A stretch of DNA of 14,045 nucleotides from Clostridiales bacterium UBA7044 (GTDB lineage: Bacteria > Bacillota > Clostridia > Oscillospirales > Oscillospiraceae): the NCBI GenBank assembly GCA_002493965.1, contig DLAP01000050.1:1-14045 (forward strand), in the 5' to 3' direction. Below, piece by piece: positions 7,006 through 12,564 of the stretch (positions within the stretch are counted from its first letter, which is position 1; each line of letters begins with the position of its first letter). The position numbers and the translations under genes are program-made. The notes under the pieces are model-generated. The model was not told the DNA's origin. It was given only the letters and a program-made list of their open reading frames with translations, and searched no databases.

Positions 7006-7794
7006 TCAGACCTTGCGGATGGCCCAGATGTTGCGGATCTGGCCTTCCAGTTCCGCGTATGTCCACAGCTTTTCGGAGTTTACCCGACTGTTGGGGTCGT
7101 TGACCCGGAAGCCCCCCTCCTCTACGCCGGTCATGACAATGTAATGCCCGGTGGAAGTAAAGTCCCCCTTGCCCATGGCAAGGATCACGGGGGTTCCCTC
7201 CTCCAGGGCAGCCTCAATCTTTTTCTTGACCAGGGGCAGCTCCGTGGCTTCCAGGCCCAGCTTTTCCGCGCCCTCGCTGATCAGTGTCCAGGAGGAGCCG
7301 TAGCCGCTGGCGTAGTAGCCGTTCTTCTCTGCGAATTTCGCCACCTGATTTGGGGTCATGTTCTCGTCGCCGGTCAGATAGTAGCCCACCATGGCCAGGC
7401 AGGTTGGCCCGCAGCCGGTGACAGCCACAATGCTGCTGCCGTACTTTTCATAGCCCCACATGGGATCCCACTGGAGAAACAGGGGAACGGTGTCCCGACT
7501 GTAGGCGCCCAGATCCACGGTCTGCTGCTTCCGGAAGGGGTAGTTTAAGACAAAGTCCTCCGTCTCCGGATTCCGCTCCATCAGGTCAATGATGTATTGG
7601 GGGTACTCGCCGTAGGAGATGTGGTTTTCCTCAGCGAAAGCCTTAACAGCCTTCTCGGTATCGGAGCGCTCTACCCAGGAAAAGCTTACATCCCGGTAGA
7701 GATTATACAGGGGCTTTGCGCCCAGCACCAGCGTAAGCAGCAGTGCCAGAATGACGAATAGGGCCAAAAGTCCCTTCTTTTCTTTTAATAGCAT
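7006..7794 (-). CDS. Membrane-anchored C39-like cysteine peptidase
   Basis: The 262-residue product has a short basic N-terminus and one hydrophobic segment (about residues 8-25), so it is probably an uncleaved signal anchor with the rest outside the membrane. The C-terminal half matches the papain-like Peptidase_C39_2 pattern: FLQWDPMWG with the likely oxyanion glutamine Q108, TGCGPTC with the likely catalytic C128, GHYIVMTG with H217, and VNDPNS with D233. Residues of about 26-100 have no recognised domain. The family occurs in extracellular proteins of Firmicutes and, unlike true C39 domains, is not fused to an ABC transporter here; no leader peptide or transporter gene is nearby, so the substrate is unknown. 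The start at 7794 has AAGGA about 10 bases upstream; longer in-frame extensions lack similarity and signals. Confidence 0.85.
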   Translation of the reverse strand: MLLKEKKGLLALFVILALLLTLVLGAKPLYNLYRDVSFSWVERSDTEKAVKAFAEENHISYGEYPQYIIDLMERNPETEDFVLNYPFRKQQTVDLGAYSRDTVPLFLQWDPMWGYEKYGSSIVAVTGCGPTCLAMVGYYLTGDENMTPNQVAKFAEKNGYYASGYGSSWTLISEGAEKLGLEATELPLVKKKIEAALEEGTPVILAMGKGDFTSTGHYIVMTGVEEGGFRVNDPNSRVNSEKLWTYAELEGQIRNIWAIRKV

Positions 7795-7826
7795 ATGGTC
7801 ACATTCCTTCACTTTGGTCTGACAAT

Positions 7827-7835
7827 AGTATAGCA
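7827..7835 (-). promoter_or_regulatory. Possible extended -10 promoter of the C39-like peptidase gene
   Basis: On the minus strand TGCTATACT contains the hexamer TATACT preceded by the TGN extension. No convincing -35 hexamer lies at the right distance, as expected for extended -10 promoters. Transcription would begin about 30 bases before the start codon at 7794. Confidence 0.5.
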
Positions 7836-7929
7836 TAGATTTCTTAGGAAGTCTTTTCCCTGAGTTTAAGTTTTTCTTATTTTTTCGGAAGGGGAAAACC
7901 GTCTTTCCCGGAAAAAGAAGAAAAAAAGC

Positions 7930-7958
7930 TTGACATTTCTGGGAAAAGCCTGTAAAAT
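7930..7958 (+). promoter_or_regulatory. Sigma-A promoter of the rpsF-ssb-rpsR operon
   Basis: TTGACA (7930-7935), a 17-base spacer and TAAAAT (7953-7958) make a near-consensus promoter. The transcript would start around 7965, leaving a leader of about 70 bases before rpsF. Confidence 0.82.
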
Positions 7959-7986
7959 AATTGGGTCTGTGAATCAGACGATCCTT

Positions 7987-8007
7987 GCTCCCGGCGCGTC
8001 CGGGGGC
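7987..8007 (+). promoter_or_regulatory. Hairpin in the rpsF leader, possible S6:S18 autoregulatory site
   Basis: GCTCCCGG (7987-7994) pairs with CCGGGGGC (8000-8007) around a five-base loop, with one G-T pair. In many bacteria the S6:S18 complex binds a GC-rich leader hairpin with an exposed CCG in the rpsF mRNA and represses the operon. The position, 14 bases before the ribosome binding site, suits that role. I cannot confirm the full consensus structure, so the assignment is tentative. Confidence 0.4.
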
Positions 8008-8035
8008 CAAAAGTCCAAAAGGAGGTGCAATCAAC

Positions 8036-8332
8036 ATGGCTAAGATCACCGGTAAGTATGAGGTTCTCTACATCATCGACCCTACCCTGGGCGAGGAGGA
8101 GACCGCAGCACTTGTGGAAAAGTTCAAGGCAATGGTGGAGGCGGAGGGTACTCTCGTCTCGATCGATGAGTGGGGCAAGCGTCGTCTGGCCTATCCCATC
8201 AACGATCTGAATGAGGGCTACTATGTTCTGATGAACCTGGAAGCCAAGCCCGAGTTCCCCGCAGAGCTGGAGCGTGTGATGAAGATCACCGAAGGCGTTA
8301 TGCGCTGCCTGACCACCGCAGTGGAGGAGTAA
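8036..8332 (+). CDS. rpsF: 30S ribosomal protein S6 (bS6)
   Basis: This is a small-subunit protein that binds 16S rRNA as a dimer with S18. The 98-residue product has the family's opening KYEVLYIIDPTL and the GKRRLAYPINDLNEGYYVLM core, and is normal in length. The start at 8036 is fixed by GGAGGT (8021-8026) with a 9-base spacer; an upstream in-frame start at 7985 would translate the leader hairpin. It is the first gene of the conserved rpsF-ssb-rpsR operon, and ssb begins 4 bases after its stop. Confidence 0.97.
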   Translation: MAKITGKYEVLYIIDPTLGEEETAALVEKFKAMVEAEGTLVSIDEWGKRRLAYPINDLNEGYYVLMNLEAKPEFPAELERVMKITEGVMRCLTTAVEE

Positions 8333-8336
8333 GAAA

Positions 8337-8837
8337 ATGCTCAACCACATTACCATCATGGGCCGCCTGACCCGTGACCCCGAGCTTCGGCGCACCGGCA
8401 GCGGTGTGGCCGTGGCAAGCTTTCGCGTCGCCGTAGACCGGGACTTCGTGTCCAAGGACGGCGGTGAGAGAAAGGCCGATTTCATTGACTGTGTTGCCTG
8501 GCGTCAGACCGGAGAGTTTATCTCCAAGTATTTCGCCAAGGGACGCATGATTGTGGTAGACGGCCGTCTCGAAATGCGCGACTGGACCGACAAGGATGGC
8601 AACAAGCGGACTTCCGCTGAGGTCGTGGTAGCAAACGCCTACTTCGGCGACAGCAGGCGGGATTCCGACGGCAGCAGCTACAGCGGCAACAGTAGTTACG
8701 CCGGGAACAATAACTACGGCGGCAACAGCGGTTATTCCGCTCCCGCGCCGGGCTACGGCAGTTATTCCGCTCCCGCCAGCGCTCCCGCGTCCGACTTCGC
8801 GATGCTGGAGGACGACGACGCCCAGCTGCCTTTCTGA
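8337..8837 (+). CDS. ssb: Single-stranded DNA-binding protein
   Basis: The product coats single-stranded DNA in replication, recombination and repair. The 166-residue protein has an OB fold at about residues 1-105, from MLNHITIMGRLTRDPELR through DFIDCVAWRQTGEFI and GRLEMRDWTDKDGNKR. A flexible linker and the acidic tail DDDAQLPF, the usual docking site for partner proteins, follow. The linker is rich in G, S, N and Y, with repeated YSG/YAG/YGG-type units and then YSAPAP/YSAPASAPA units. The gene starts 4 bases after rpsF, with its ribosome binding site inside the end of rpsF (GGAGGAG), which indicates translational coupling. Confidence 0.97.
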   Translation: MLNHITIMGRLTRDPELRRTGSGVAVASFRVAVDRDFVSKDGGERKADFIDCVAWRQTGEFISKYFAKGRMIVVDGRLEMRDWTDKDGNKRTSAEVVVANAYFGDSRRDSDGSSYSGNSSYAGNNNYGGNSGYSAPAPGYGSYSAPASAPASDFAMLEDDDAQLPF

Positions 8838-8891
8838 GAAGCGTCATCCGGAACTGAACTTTTCCAAAAGACTTACAAGGAGGGAAAACCC

Positions 8892-9128
8892 ATGGCTAAC
8901 GAACAGCGTATGCGTCCCCGCAAGCGCAAAAAGGTTTGCGCGTTCTGCGTGGACAAGGTGACCAGCATCGATTACAAGGACACCGCGAAGCTCCGCCGTT
9001 ACCTGTCTGAGCGCGGCAAGATCCTGCCCCGCCGTACCACCGGTACCTGCGCCGCTCACCAGCGTGACCTGACCACCGCCATCAAGCGCGCCCGTCAGAT
9101 CGCCCTGCTGCCCTACGTCGCTGACTGA
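8892..9128 (+). CDS. rpsR: 30S ribosomal protein S18 (bS18), zinc-binding form
   Basis: S18 sits on the platform of the small subunit beside S6. The 78-residue product shows the family core DYKDTAKLRRYLSERGKILPRR and KRARQIALLPYV. It carries cysteines C16 and C19 in VCAFCVDK and a CxxH pair C53/H56 in TGTCAAHQR, where E. coli S18 has none of the full set. This marks the zinc-ligand (C+) type. AAGGAGGG 8 bases or so upstream supports the start. A strong terminator after the stop ends the operon. Confidence 0.97.
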   Translation: MANEQRMRPRKRKKVCAFCVDKVTSIDYKDTAKLRRYLSERGKILPRRTTGTCAAHQRDLTTAIKRARQIALLPYVAD

Positions 9129-9139
9129 TTGAAAAGCCC

Positions 9140-9174
9140 ATGCCCCCGAAGGAAAACCCTTCGGGGGCATTTTT
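9140..9174. terminator. Intrinsic terminator of the rpsF operon
   Basis: A perfect 13-bp stem, ATGCCCCCGAAGG (9140-9152) against CCTTCGGGGGCAT (9158-9170), has a five-base loop and is followed by TTTT. An A-tract on the other side could also stop transcripts of the minus-strand gene ending at 9174. Confidence 0.93.
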
Positions 9175-9368
9175 CATAGTTTTTTCCGGTACTCAATTCT
9201 TTCCTGAAACCACTCGGCTGCTATATAGCGCCCTTTCATCCGAATGATGGCCGGTTTCCATTTCCCGCATTCTTCGCAAAGCGTTGGTTCTTTGGAAATC
9301 AAATACTTCTTCGCTGGGTCATTCGTTCCCATAATTTTGTTCCAGCAGTCCAAACAAAATTCTGCCAT
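9174..9368 (-). CDS. Small zinc-ribbon-like protein of unknown function
   Basis: The predicted product is 64 residues, beginning MAEFCLDCWNKIMGTNDPAK. Two CxxC pairs, in FCLDCW (C5, C8) and LCEECGKW (C37, C40 approximately), suggest a zinc knuckle or rubredoxin-like fold. I recall similar short proteins as conserved hypotheticals in Oscillospiraceae, with no assigned role. The start at 9368 is chosen because AGGGTGAG lies just upstream and a promoter-like pair overlaps 9385-9413; a longer reading to 9452 would run through the regulatory region. It is divergent from the small gene at 9479 and converges on the rpsR terminator. Confidence 0.72.
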   Translation of the reverse strand: MAEFCLDCWNKIMGTNDPAKKYLISKEPTLCEECGKWKPAIIRMKGRYIAAEWFQERIEYRKKL

Positions 9369-9384
9369 ATGCTCACCCTGTAAT

Positions 9385-9413
9385 AGAATAGCACAATAGC
9401 ATTGCAAATGCAA
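9385..9413 (-). promoter_or_regulatory. Probable promoter of the small zinc-ribbon gene
   Basis: On the minus strand TTGCAT (complement of 9408-9413), a 17-base spacer and TATTCT (complement of 9385-9390) lie about 17 bases before the start codon at 9368, which would leave a very short leader. The -35 and spacer overlap the palindrome at 9399-9416. Confidence 0.5.
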
Positions 9414-9416
9414 TGC
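9399..9416. promoter_or_regulatory. Palindromic operator-like site between two divergent small genes
   Basis: GCATTGC (9399-9405) and GCAATGC (9410-9416) are perfect inverted copies separated by four bases. A third copy of GCATTGC occurs at 9460-9466, just before the ribosome binding site of the gene at 9479. The arrangement suits a regulator acting on both genes; the RHH-like neighbour is a candidate, but this is inference. Confidence 0.5.
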
Positions 9417-9478
9417 ATACTTTTGAAGTTGCCAACCGTAAACTATAGGCAATACAAGTGCATTGCGAGGTAAAGCGT

Positions 9479-9649
9479 ATGGGCAAGTTTCAGATTCCGT
9501 CGGTTCCCCCGACGACCAATAAGACGATCCGGTTCCCCAATGACGTGCTGGAAGGGGTGGAACGGGCCATTGCGGGAAAGGACTGCACCTTTTCTGCCTT
9601 CGTTATTGCGGCGGTAAGGGCAGCACTGGAGGATTTGGACGAAAAATAG
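9479..9649 (+). CDS. Small ribbon-helix-helix-like protein
   Basis: The 56-residue product begins MGKFQIPSVPPTTNKTIRFP. The order is a short strand (NKTIRFP) followed by two helices (DVLEGVERAIAG and FSAFVIAAVRAALEDL), which fits the Arc/MetJ-type ribbon-helix-helix fold. That fold binds DNA as a dimer through the strand. I recall near-identical small proteins in Oscillospiraceae annotated as YlcI/YnfO-like or hypothetical. The start at 9479 follows GAGG with an 8-base spacer; an upstream GTG at 9458 has none. It is divergent from the zinc-ribbon gene and ends before a terminator. DNA binding is inferred from shape only. Confidence 0.7.
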   Translation: MGKFQIPSVPPTTNKTIRFPNDVLEGVERAIAGKDCTFSAFVIAAVRAALEDLDEK

Positions 9650-9667
9650 CGACTCTATAATAAATGC

Positions 9668-9702
9668 TGGGGCCAGGGCTGTGAACCCTGACCCCAATTT
9701 TT
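9668..9702 (+). terminator. Intrinsic terminator after the small RHH-like gene
   Basis: TGGGGCCAGGG (9668-9678) pairs with CCCTGACCCCA (9686-9696) with a single C-A mismatch and a seven-base loop, followed by five or six T residues. Confidence 0.85.
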
Positions 9703-9745
9703 GATAGAACTTTTTTCTAAGGTCATATATTTTTCCTCTCCGCTA

Positions 9746-9774
9746 TTGACAAAAGCCTTCTTCTATGGTATCAT
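9746..9774 (+). promoter_or_regulatory. Sigma-A promoter of the sdpR-like operon
   Basis: TTGACA (9746-9751), a 17-base spacer and TATCAT (9769-9774) make a strong promoter. The 31-bp palindrome begins at the base after the -10, so repressor binding would cover the transcription start. Confidence 0.83.
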
Positions 9775-9805
9775 TCATTTAACAATTAAGTTAATTGTTA
9801 AATGA
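9775..9805. promoter_or_regulatory. Perfect 31-bp operator palindrome
   Basis: TCATTTAACAATTAA (9775-9789) and TTAATTGTTAAATGA (9791-9805) are exact reverse complements around a single G. The site covers the expected transcription start of the operon and ends about 20 bases before the repressor gene. This is the classic place for autorepression, so the ArsR/SdpR-type protein at 9827 is the likely ligand. Binding is inferred. Confidence 0.8.
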
Positions 9806-9826
9806 CAGCGAGAAGGAGATGACGCC

Positions 9827-10090
9827 ATGTCCCTGCAGCTGACCCTGAAAGCTCTGGCTGACCCCACCCGGCGGGAGATCCTGAACCTGCTCAAAGGCGG
9901 GCGGCGCTCCGCCGGAGAGATCGGGTCGCAGTTCGATATCACCGCCGCCGCCGTGTCCCGGCACCTGTCGATACTAAAGGATGCGGATCTGATTACCGAT
10001 ACCCGGGAAGGAAAATTTATCTTCTACGAGCTGAACGCCTCCGTGCTGGAAGAAATTATGCTTTGGCTCACCGATCTGAAAGGGGAATGA
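9827..10090 (+). CDS. ArsR-family autorepressor, SdpR type
   Basis: The 87-residue product is a small winged-helix repressor. It opens with LKALADPTRREILNLLKGG (residues 7-25) and has the helix-turn-helix at about 28-56 (SAGEIGSQFDITAAAVSRHLSILKDADLI). The wing is DTREGKFIFYELN. It has no cysteine, so it lacks the CxC metal site of true ArsR/SmtB sensors, and it matches the SdpR subgroup of B. subtilis in length and motif. In that system SdpR represses sdpRI, and the membrane protein SdpI captures it when toxin is bound. AGAAGGAGATG-type sequence 8-10 bases upstream supports the start. The YhfC-like gene follows after 3 bases. Confidence 0.92.
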   Translation: MSLQLTLKALADPTRREILNLLKGGRRSAGEIGSQFDITAAAVSRHLSILKDADLITDTREGKFIFYELNASVLEEIMLWLTDLKGE

Positions 10091-10093
10091 TTT

Positions 10094-10936
10094 ATGATTT
10101 CTACCGCTTCTATCCTGGCTTGCATTGTCACGCTGTTCATCAGCCTGATTGGGCCGGTGCTGATCTTCATTGTCTACGGCCTGAAAAATAGGCGGCAGGG
10201 GGTTGCCTCTGGCTGGCTGCTTGGCGCTCTGGGATTCCTGATTCCCCAGATGGTGATTCGCCTGCCTATTTTGAATATTCTGAATGAAACCTCCTGGTTT
10301 CTTGACTTCTCCCTGAACCACATTTTCCTGTATTGCTTCTCCTTGGCCTTCACCGCGGGGCTGTTCGAATTGGCAGGTCGTTTCGCCGTGGCAAAGTGGA
10401 TGGCCCGGAAAAAACTGACCTATCAGAATTCCCTCGCCGCAGGGCTGGGCCACGGCGGCATCGAGGCTATGCTGGTCGTCGGTATGACCTATGTGAATAA
10501 CCTCATTTTCATGATCCTGATTAACGCCGGGGCCTTAGACGAATTGATTAACCACGCTGCCATGGGCATTGGAACCATTCGGGATACCCTTTGCGCCACC
10601 AGTCCCGTCATGTTCTTGCTGGCAGGCTACGAACGGATTCTCACCATGGTTGTCCAGGCCGCTATGTCCATGATCGTCTGCTGGGGCGTCCATCGGGGGA
10701 AGGCCGGAAGAGGGGCTTTTGTGTGCCTGCTGATGCATACCCTGCTGGACTCCACTGCCATGATTTCTATGCTGGCAACCGATATGGGCGGCAACCGTCT
10801 GACCCAGACCGCTGCCTATGCCATCGTCTATGTTATTTTGACCCTTGCCGCCATCGGGTCCGTGTGGATTCTTTGGAAGCTCCGCCAAAGCTGGCTGGCG
10901 GAAGAAACGGAGGTTTCCAATGATTCGGGAAAATAA
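10094..10936 (+). CDS. YhfC-family intramembrane metalloprotease-like protein
   Basis: The 280-residue integral membrane protein has about seven to eight hydrophobic segments. It carries the family's polar motifs within them: FELAGR (E92), GLGHGGIEA at 118-125 (H120, E124), YER (E180) and MHTLLD at 214-219 (H215, D219). YhfC (formerly DUF2324) is a distant relative of the CPBP/ABI glutamic-type intramembrane proteases, several of which are tied to bacteriocin maturation or self-immunity. Whether this protein cleaves anything is unknown. It begins 3 bases after the repressor gene and overlaps the SdpI-like gene by 17 bases, so the three are almost certainly co-expressed. GGGG lies shortly before the start. 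Confidence 0.87.
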   Translation: MISTASILACIVTLFISLIGPVLIFIVYGLKNRRQGVASGWLLGALGFLIPQMVIRLPILNILNETSWFLDFSLNHIFLYCFSLAFTAGLFELAGRFAVAKWMARKKLTYQNSLAAGLGHGGIEAMLVVGMTYVNNLIFMILINAGALDELINHAAMGIGTIRDTLCATSPVMFLLAGYERILTMVVQAAMSMIVCWGVHRGKAGRGAFVCLLMHTLLDSTAMISMLATDMGGNRLTQTAAYAIVYVILTLAAIGSVWILWKLRQSWLAEETEVSNDSGK

Positions 10937-11936
10937 GAAAACGCTGATTGCCGGTTCCATTGTGATCCTGCTGCCCCTTCTGATTTGGCTCCTGATGGGA
11001 CGGGATTGGGGCGCGTATATGGTGACGCCGCTGATTTTCCTTGCCATGTACTGGCTGAGTGCCTTTGCCACCGCAAAGGACCCCGGACAGAAAAGGCAGG
11101 GGAAGAAGCCGCTGCGGATGGTACTGTGGACGATTCCCATTTCGTCTCTGGTGGTCTGCGGCGTTGACTATCTGATCCGGACGAGACAGGATTTTCCCAT
11201 TACCATCATCTTCTGCCTGCTGTTTGGTATCATGTTCATGGCTATCGGCAACTACCTGCCCAAGTGCCGCCAGAACTATACCATTGGTATCAAGGTCAGC
11301 TGGGCCTACACCAGCGAGGAAAACTGGAACGCCACCCACCGGTTTGGAGGCAAGGTCTGGTTCATCGGCGGTCTGGTCATTGCGCTGGGGTCTTTCCTAC
11401 CCATGAACTGGGCCGTTCCCGTGATGATCGTATCTGTTTTTGTACTGGTGCTTCTGCCTGTTGGTTACTCTTATCGGTATTACCGCCGTCAGAAGGCCAA
11501 CGGGGACGAACTCACTCCCATTGCGAATCTCACCTCCTCCAAATTCGGTAAGTTCACCCTGGTGTTTCTTGCGGCCATCGCGATCTTTGTGGGGTGCATC
11601 CTGTTCACCGGGAATCTTTGCTACCAGTTTGGGGAGAACAGCTTTACCATCGACGCAAGCTTCTATGACGACCTGACAGTTGCCTACGAGGATATTGAGG
11701 AAATCGCCTATCAGGAGGGGAATTATCCCGGCTTCCGGGTTTGGGGCTATGGCAGCTTCCGACTGCTGATGGGCACCTTCCAGACGGGGAATACCCAGTA
11801 TACCCGCTATACCTACTACCGCCCGGACAGCGCCATAACCATGACGGTGAAGGGAAAGCCGGTGGTCATCAGTGGGAAGGATCCAGCACAGACGAAGGAA
11901 ATTTATGATACCCTGCTACAGAAGATAGAAGACTGA
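10920..11936 (+). CDS. SdpI-family immunity-like membrane protein with PH-like tail
   Basis: The 338-residue product has the SdpI core with the hallmark GNYLPKCRQNYTIGIK ... TSEENWNATHRFGGK (residues 110-145) between membrane segments. About six to seven hydrophobic segments are seen: near 10-27, 33-50, 68-85, 93-112, 145-160, 164-184 and 211-231. After the last, residues of about 235-335 form a soluble, strand-rich domain (FTIDASFYDDLTVAYEDIEEIAY ... KPVVISGKDPAQTKEIYDTL) like a bacterial PH domain. In B. subtilis SdpI gives immunity to the SdpC toxin and recruits SdpR to the membrane; it lacks this tail as far as I recall. The start at 10920 has GGAGGT 5 bases upstream and overlaps the preceding gene. 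The toxin genes sdpABC are not in the window. Confidence 0.88.
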   Translation: MIRENKKTLIAGSIVILLPLLIWLLMGRDWGAYMVTPLIFLAMYWLSAFATAKDPGQKRQGKKPLRMVLWTIPISSLVVCGVDYLIRTRQDFPITIIFCLLFGIMFMAIGNYLPKCRQNYTIGIKVSWAYTSEENWNATHRFGGKVWFIGGLVIALGSFLPMNWAVPVMIVSVFVLVLLPVGYSYRYYRRQKANGDELTPIANLTSSKFGKFTLVFLAAIAIFVGCILFTGNLCYQFGENSFTIDASFYDDLTVAYEDIEEIAYQEGNYPGFRVWGYGSFRLLMGTFQTGNTQYTRYTYYRPDSAITMTVKGKPVVISGKDPAQTKEIYDTLLQKIED

Positions 11937-11946
11937 CCAATCGGAG

Positions 11947-11974
11947 CCCCGGTGTAAAAAACACCGGGGTTTTT
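11947..11974 (+). terminator. Intrinsic terminator of the sdpR-like operon
   Basis: CCCCGGTGT (11947-11955) pairs perfectly with ACACCGGGG (11961-11969) around AAAAA and is followed by five T residues, 10 bases after the stop of the SdpI-like gene. Confidence 0.93.
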
Positions 11975-11996
11975 CCTGCCAATAGGCAAAATATCC

Positions 11997-12025
11997 TTGA
12001 CTACAGCAGTTTTTTCCACTATAAT
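11997..12025 (+). promoter_or_regulatory. Sigma-A promoter of greA-lysS
   Basis: TTGACT (11997-12002), a 17-base spacer and TATAAT (12020-12025) lie 60 bases before the greA start. Confidence 0.85.
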
Positions 12026-12084
12026 ATCAAAAGCTATGAACATTTTTATGTGGAAAACTTTTATCTGAGAAAGGATTTTGAAAT

Positions 12085-12561
12085 ATGGCAAAGGAATTTA
12101 AGATTACTTCTCTTCGGCTTGCCGATCTGGAAAAGGAACTGAACTATTTGAAGACCACCCGGGAGCGGGAGGTTGCCGCCATGATCGCGGAAGCCCGTTC
12201 CTACGGTGACTTGTCCGAAAACTCCGAGTACGATGCCGCCAAGAACGAGCAGGCTAAGCTCTATGGCCGCATCGCGGAAATCGAGGACATCCTGTCCCAC
12301 GCCGTGGTCATTGAGGACGAGAACGAGGCCACCGGCCGGGTGGGCCTGGGCTGCACCGTAGTGGTGGAGGATGAAAACGGCAATCAGATTGAGTATAAGA
12401 TCACCGGCTCCCAGGAGGCCAACCCCATGCAGCATAAGCTGTCCGACGATTCCCCCTTCGGCCGCAGTGTGGTCGGCAAGGCCGCTGGGGAGACCTTCAC
12501 CGTCAATGCCCCCAATGGCAGCTATACCATGAAGGTCATCTCTGTTTCTCGCGAGGGCTGA
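12085..12561 (+). CDS. greA: Transcription elongation factor GreA
   Basis: GreA enters the secondary channel of stalled RNA polymerase and stimulates cleavage of backtracked RNA. The 158-residue product has the N-terminal coiled coil with its acidic tip in GDLSENSEYDAAKNEQ (D42, E45) and the C-terminal FKBP-like domain (from about residue 85) with SPFGRSVVGKAAGE. Length is standard. AAAGGA (12070-12075) 9 bases upstream sets the start. lysS begins 3 bases after its stop, so they form an operon; greA-lysS pairing is common in Clostridia. Confidence 0.97.
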   Translation: MAKEFKITSLRLADLEKELNYLKTTREREVAAMIAEARSYGDLSENSEYDAAKNEQAKLYGRIAEIEDILSHAVVIEDENEATGRVGLGCTVVVEDENGNQIEYKITGSQEANPMQHKLSDDSPFGRSVVGKAAGETFTVNAPNGSYTMKVISVSREG

Positions 12562-12564
12562 GCC

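Noticed and set aside
7870..7925. Imperfect A/T-flanked hairpin between the C39-like gene and the rpsF promoter
   Set aside because: The two genes are divergent, so a terminator is not needed, and the pairing has bulges (CGGAAGGGGAAAA against TTTCCCGG); probably chance in an AT-rich promoter region.
9174..11974. Mobile island or prophage fragment
   Set aside because: No integrase, transposase, attachment-site duplication or tRNA border was seen; the genes are accessory-like, but boundaries cannot be supported.
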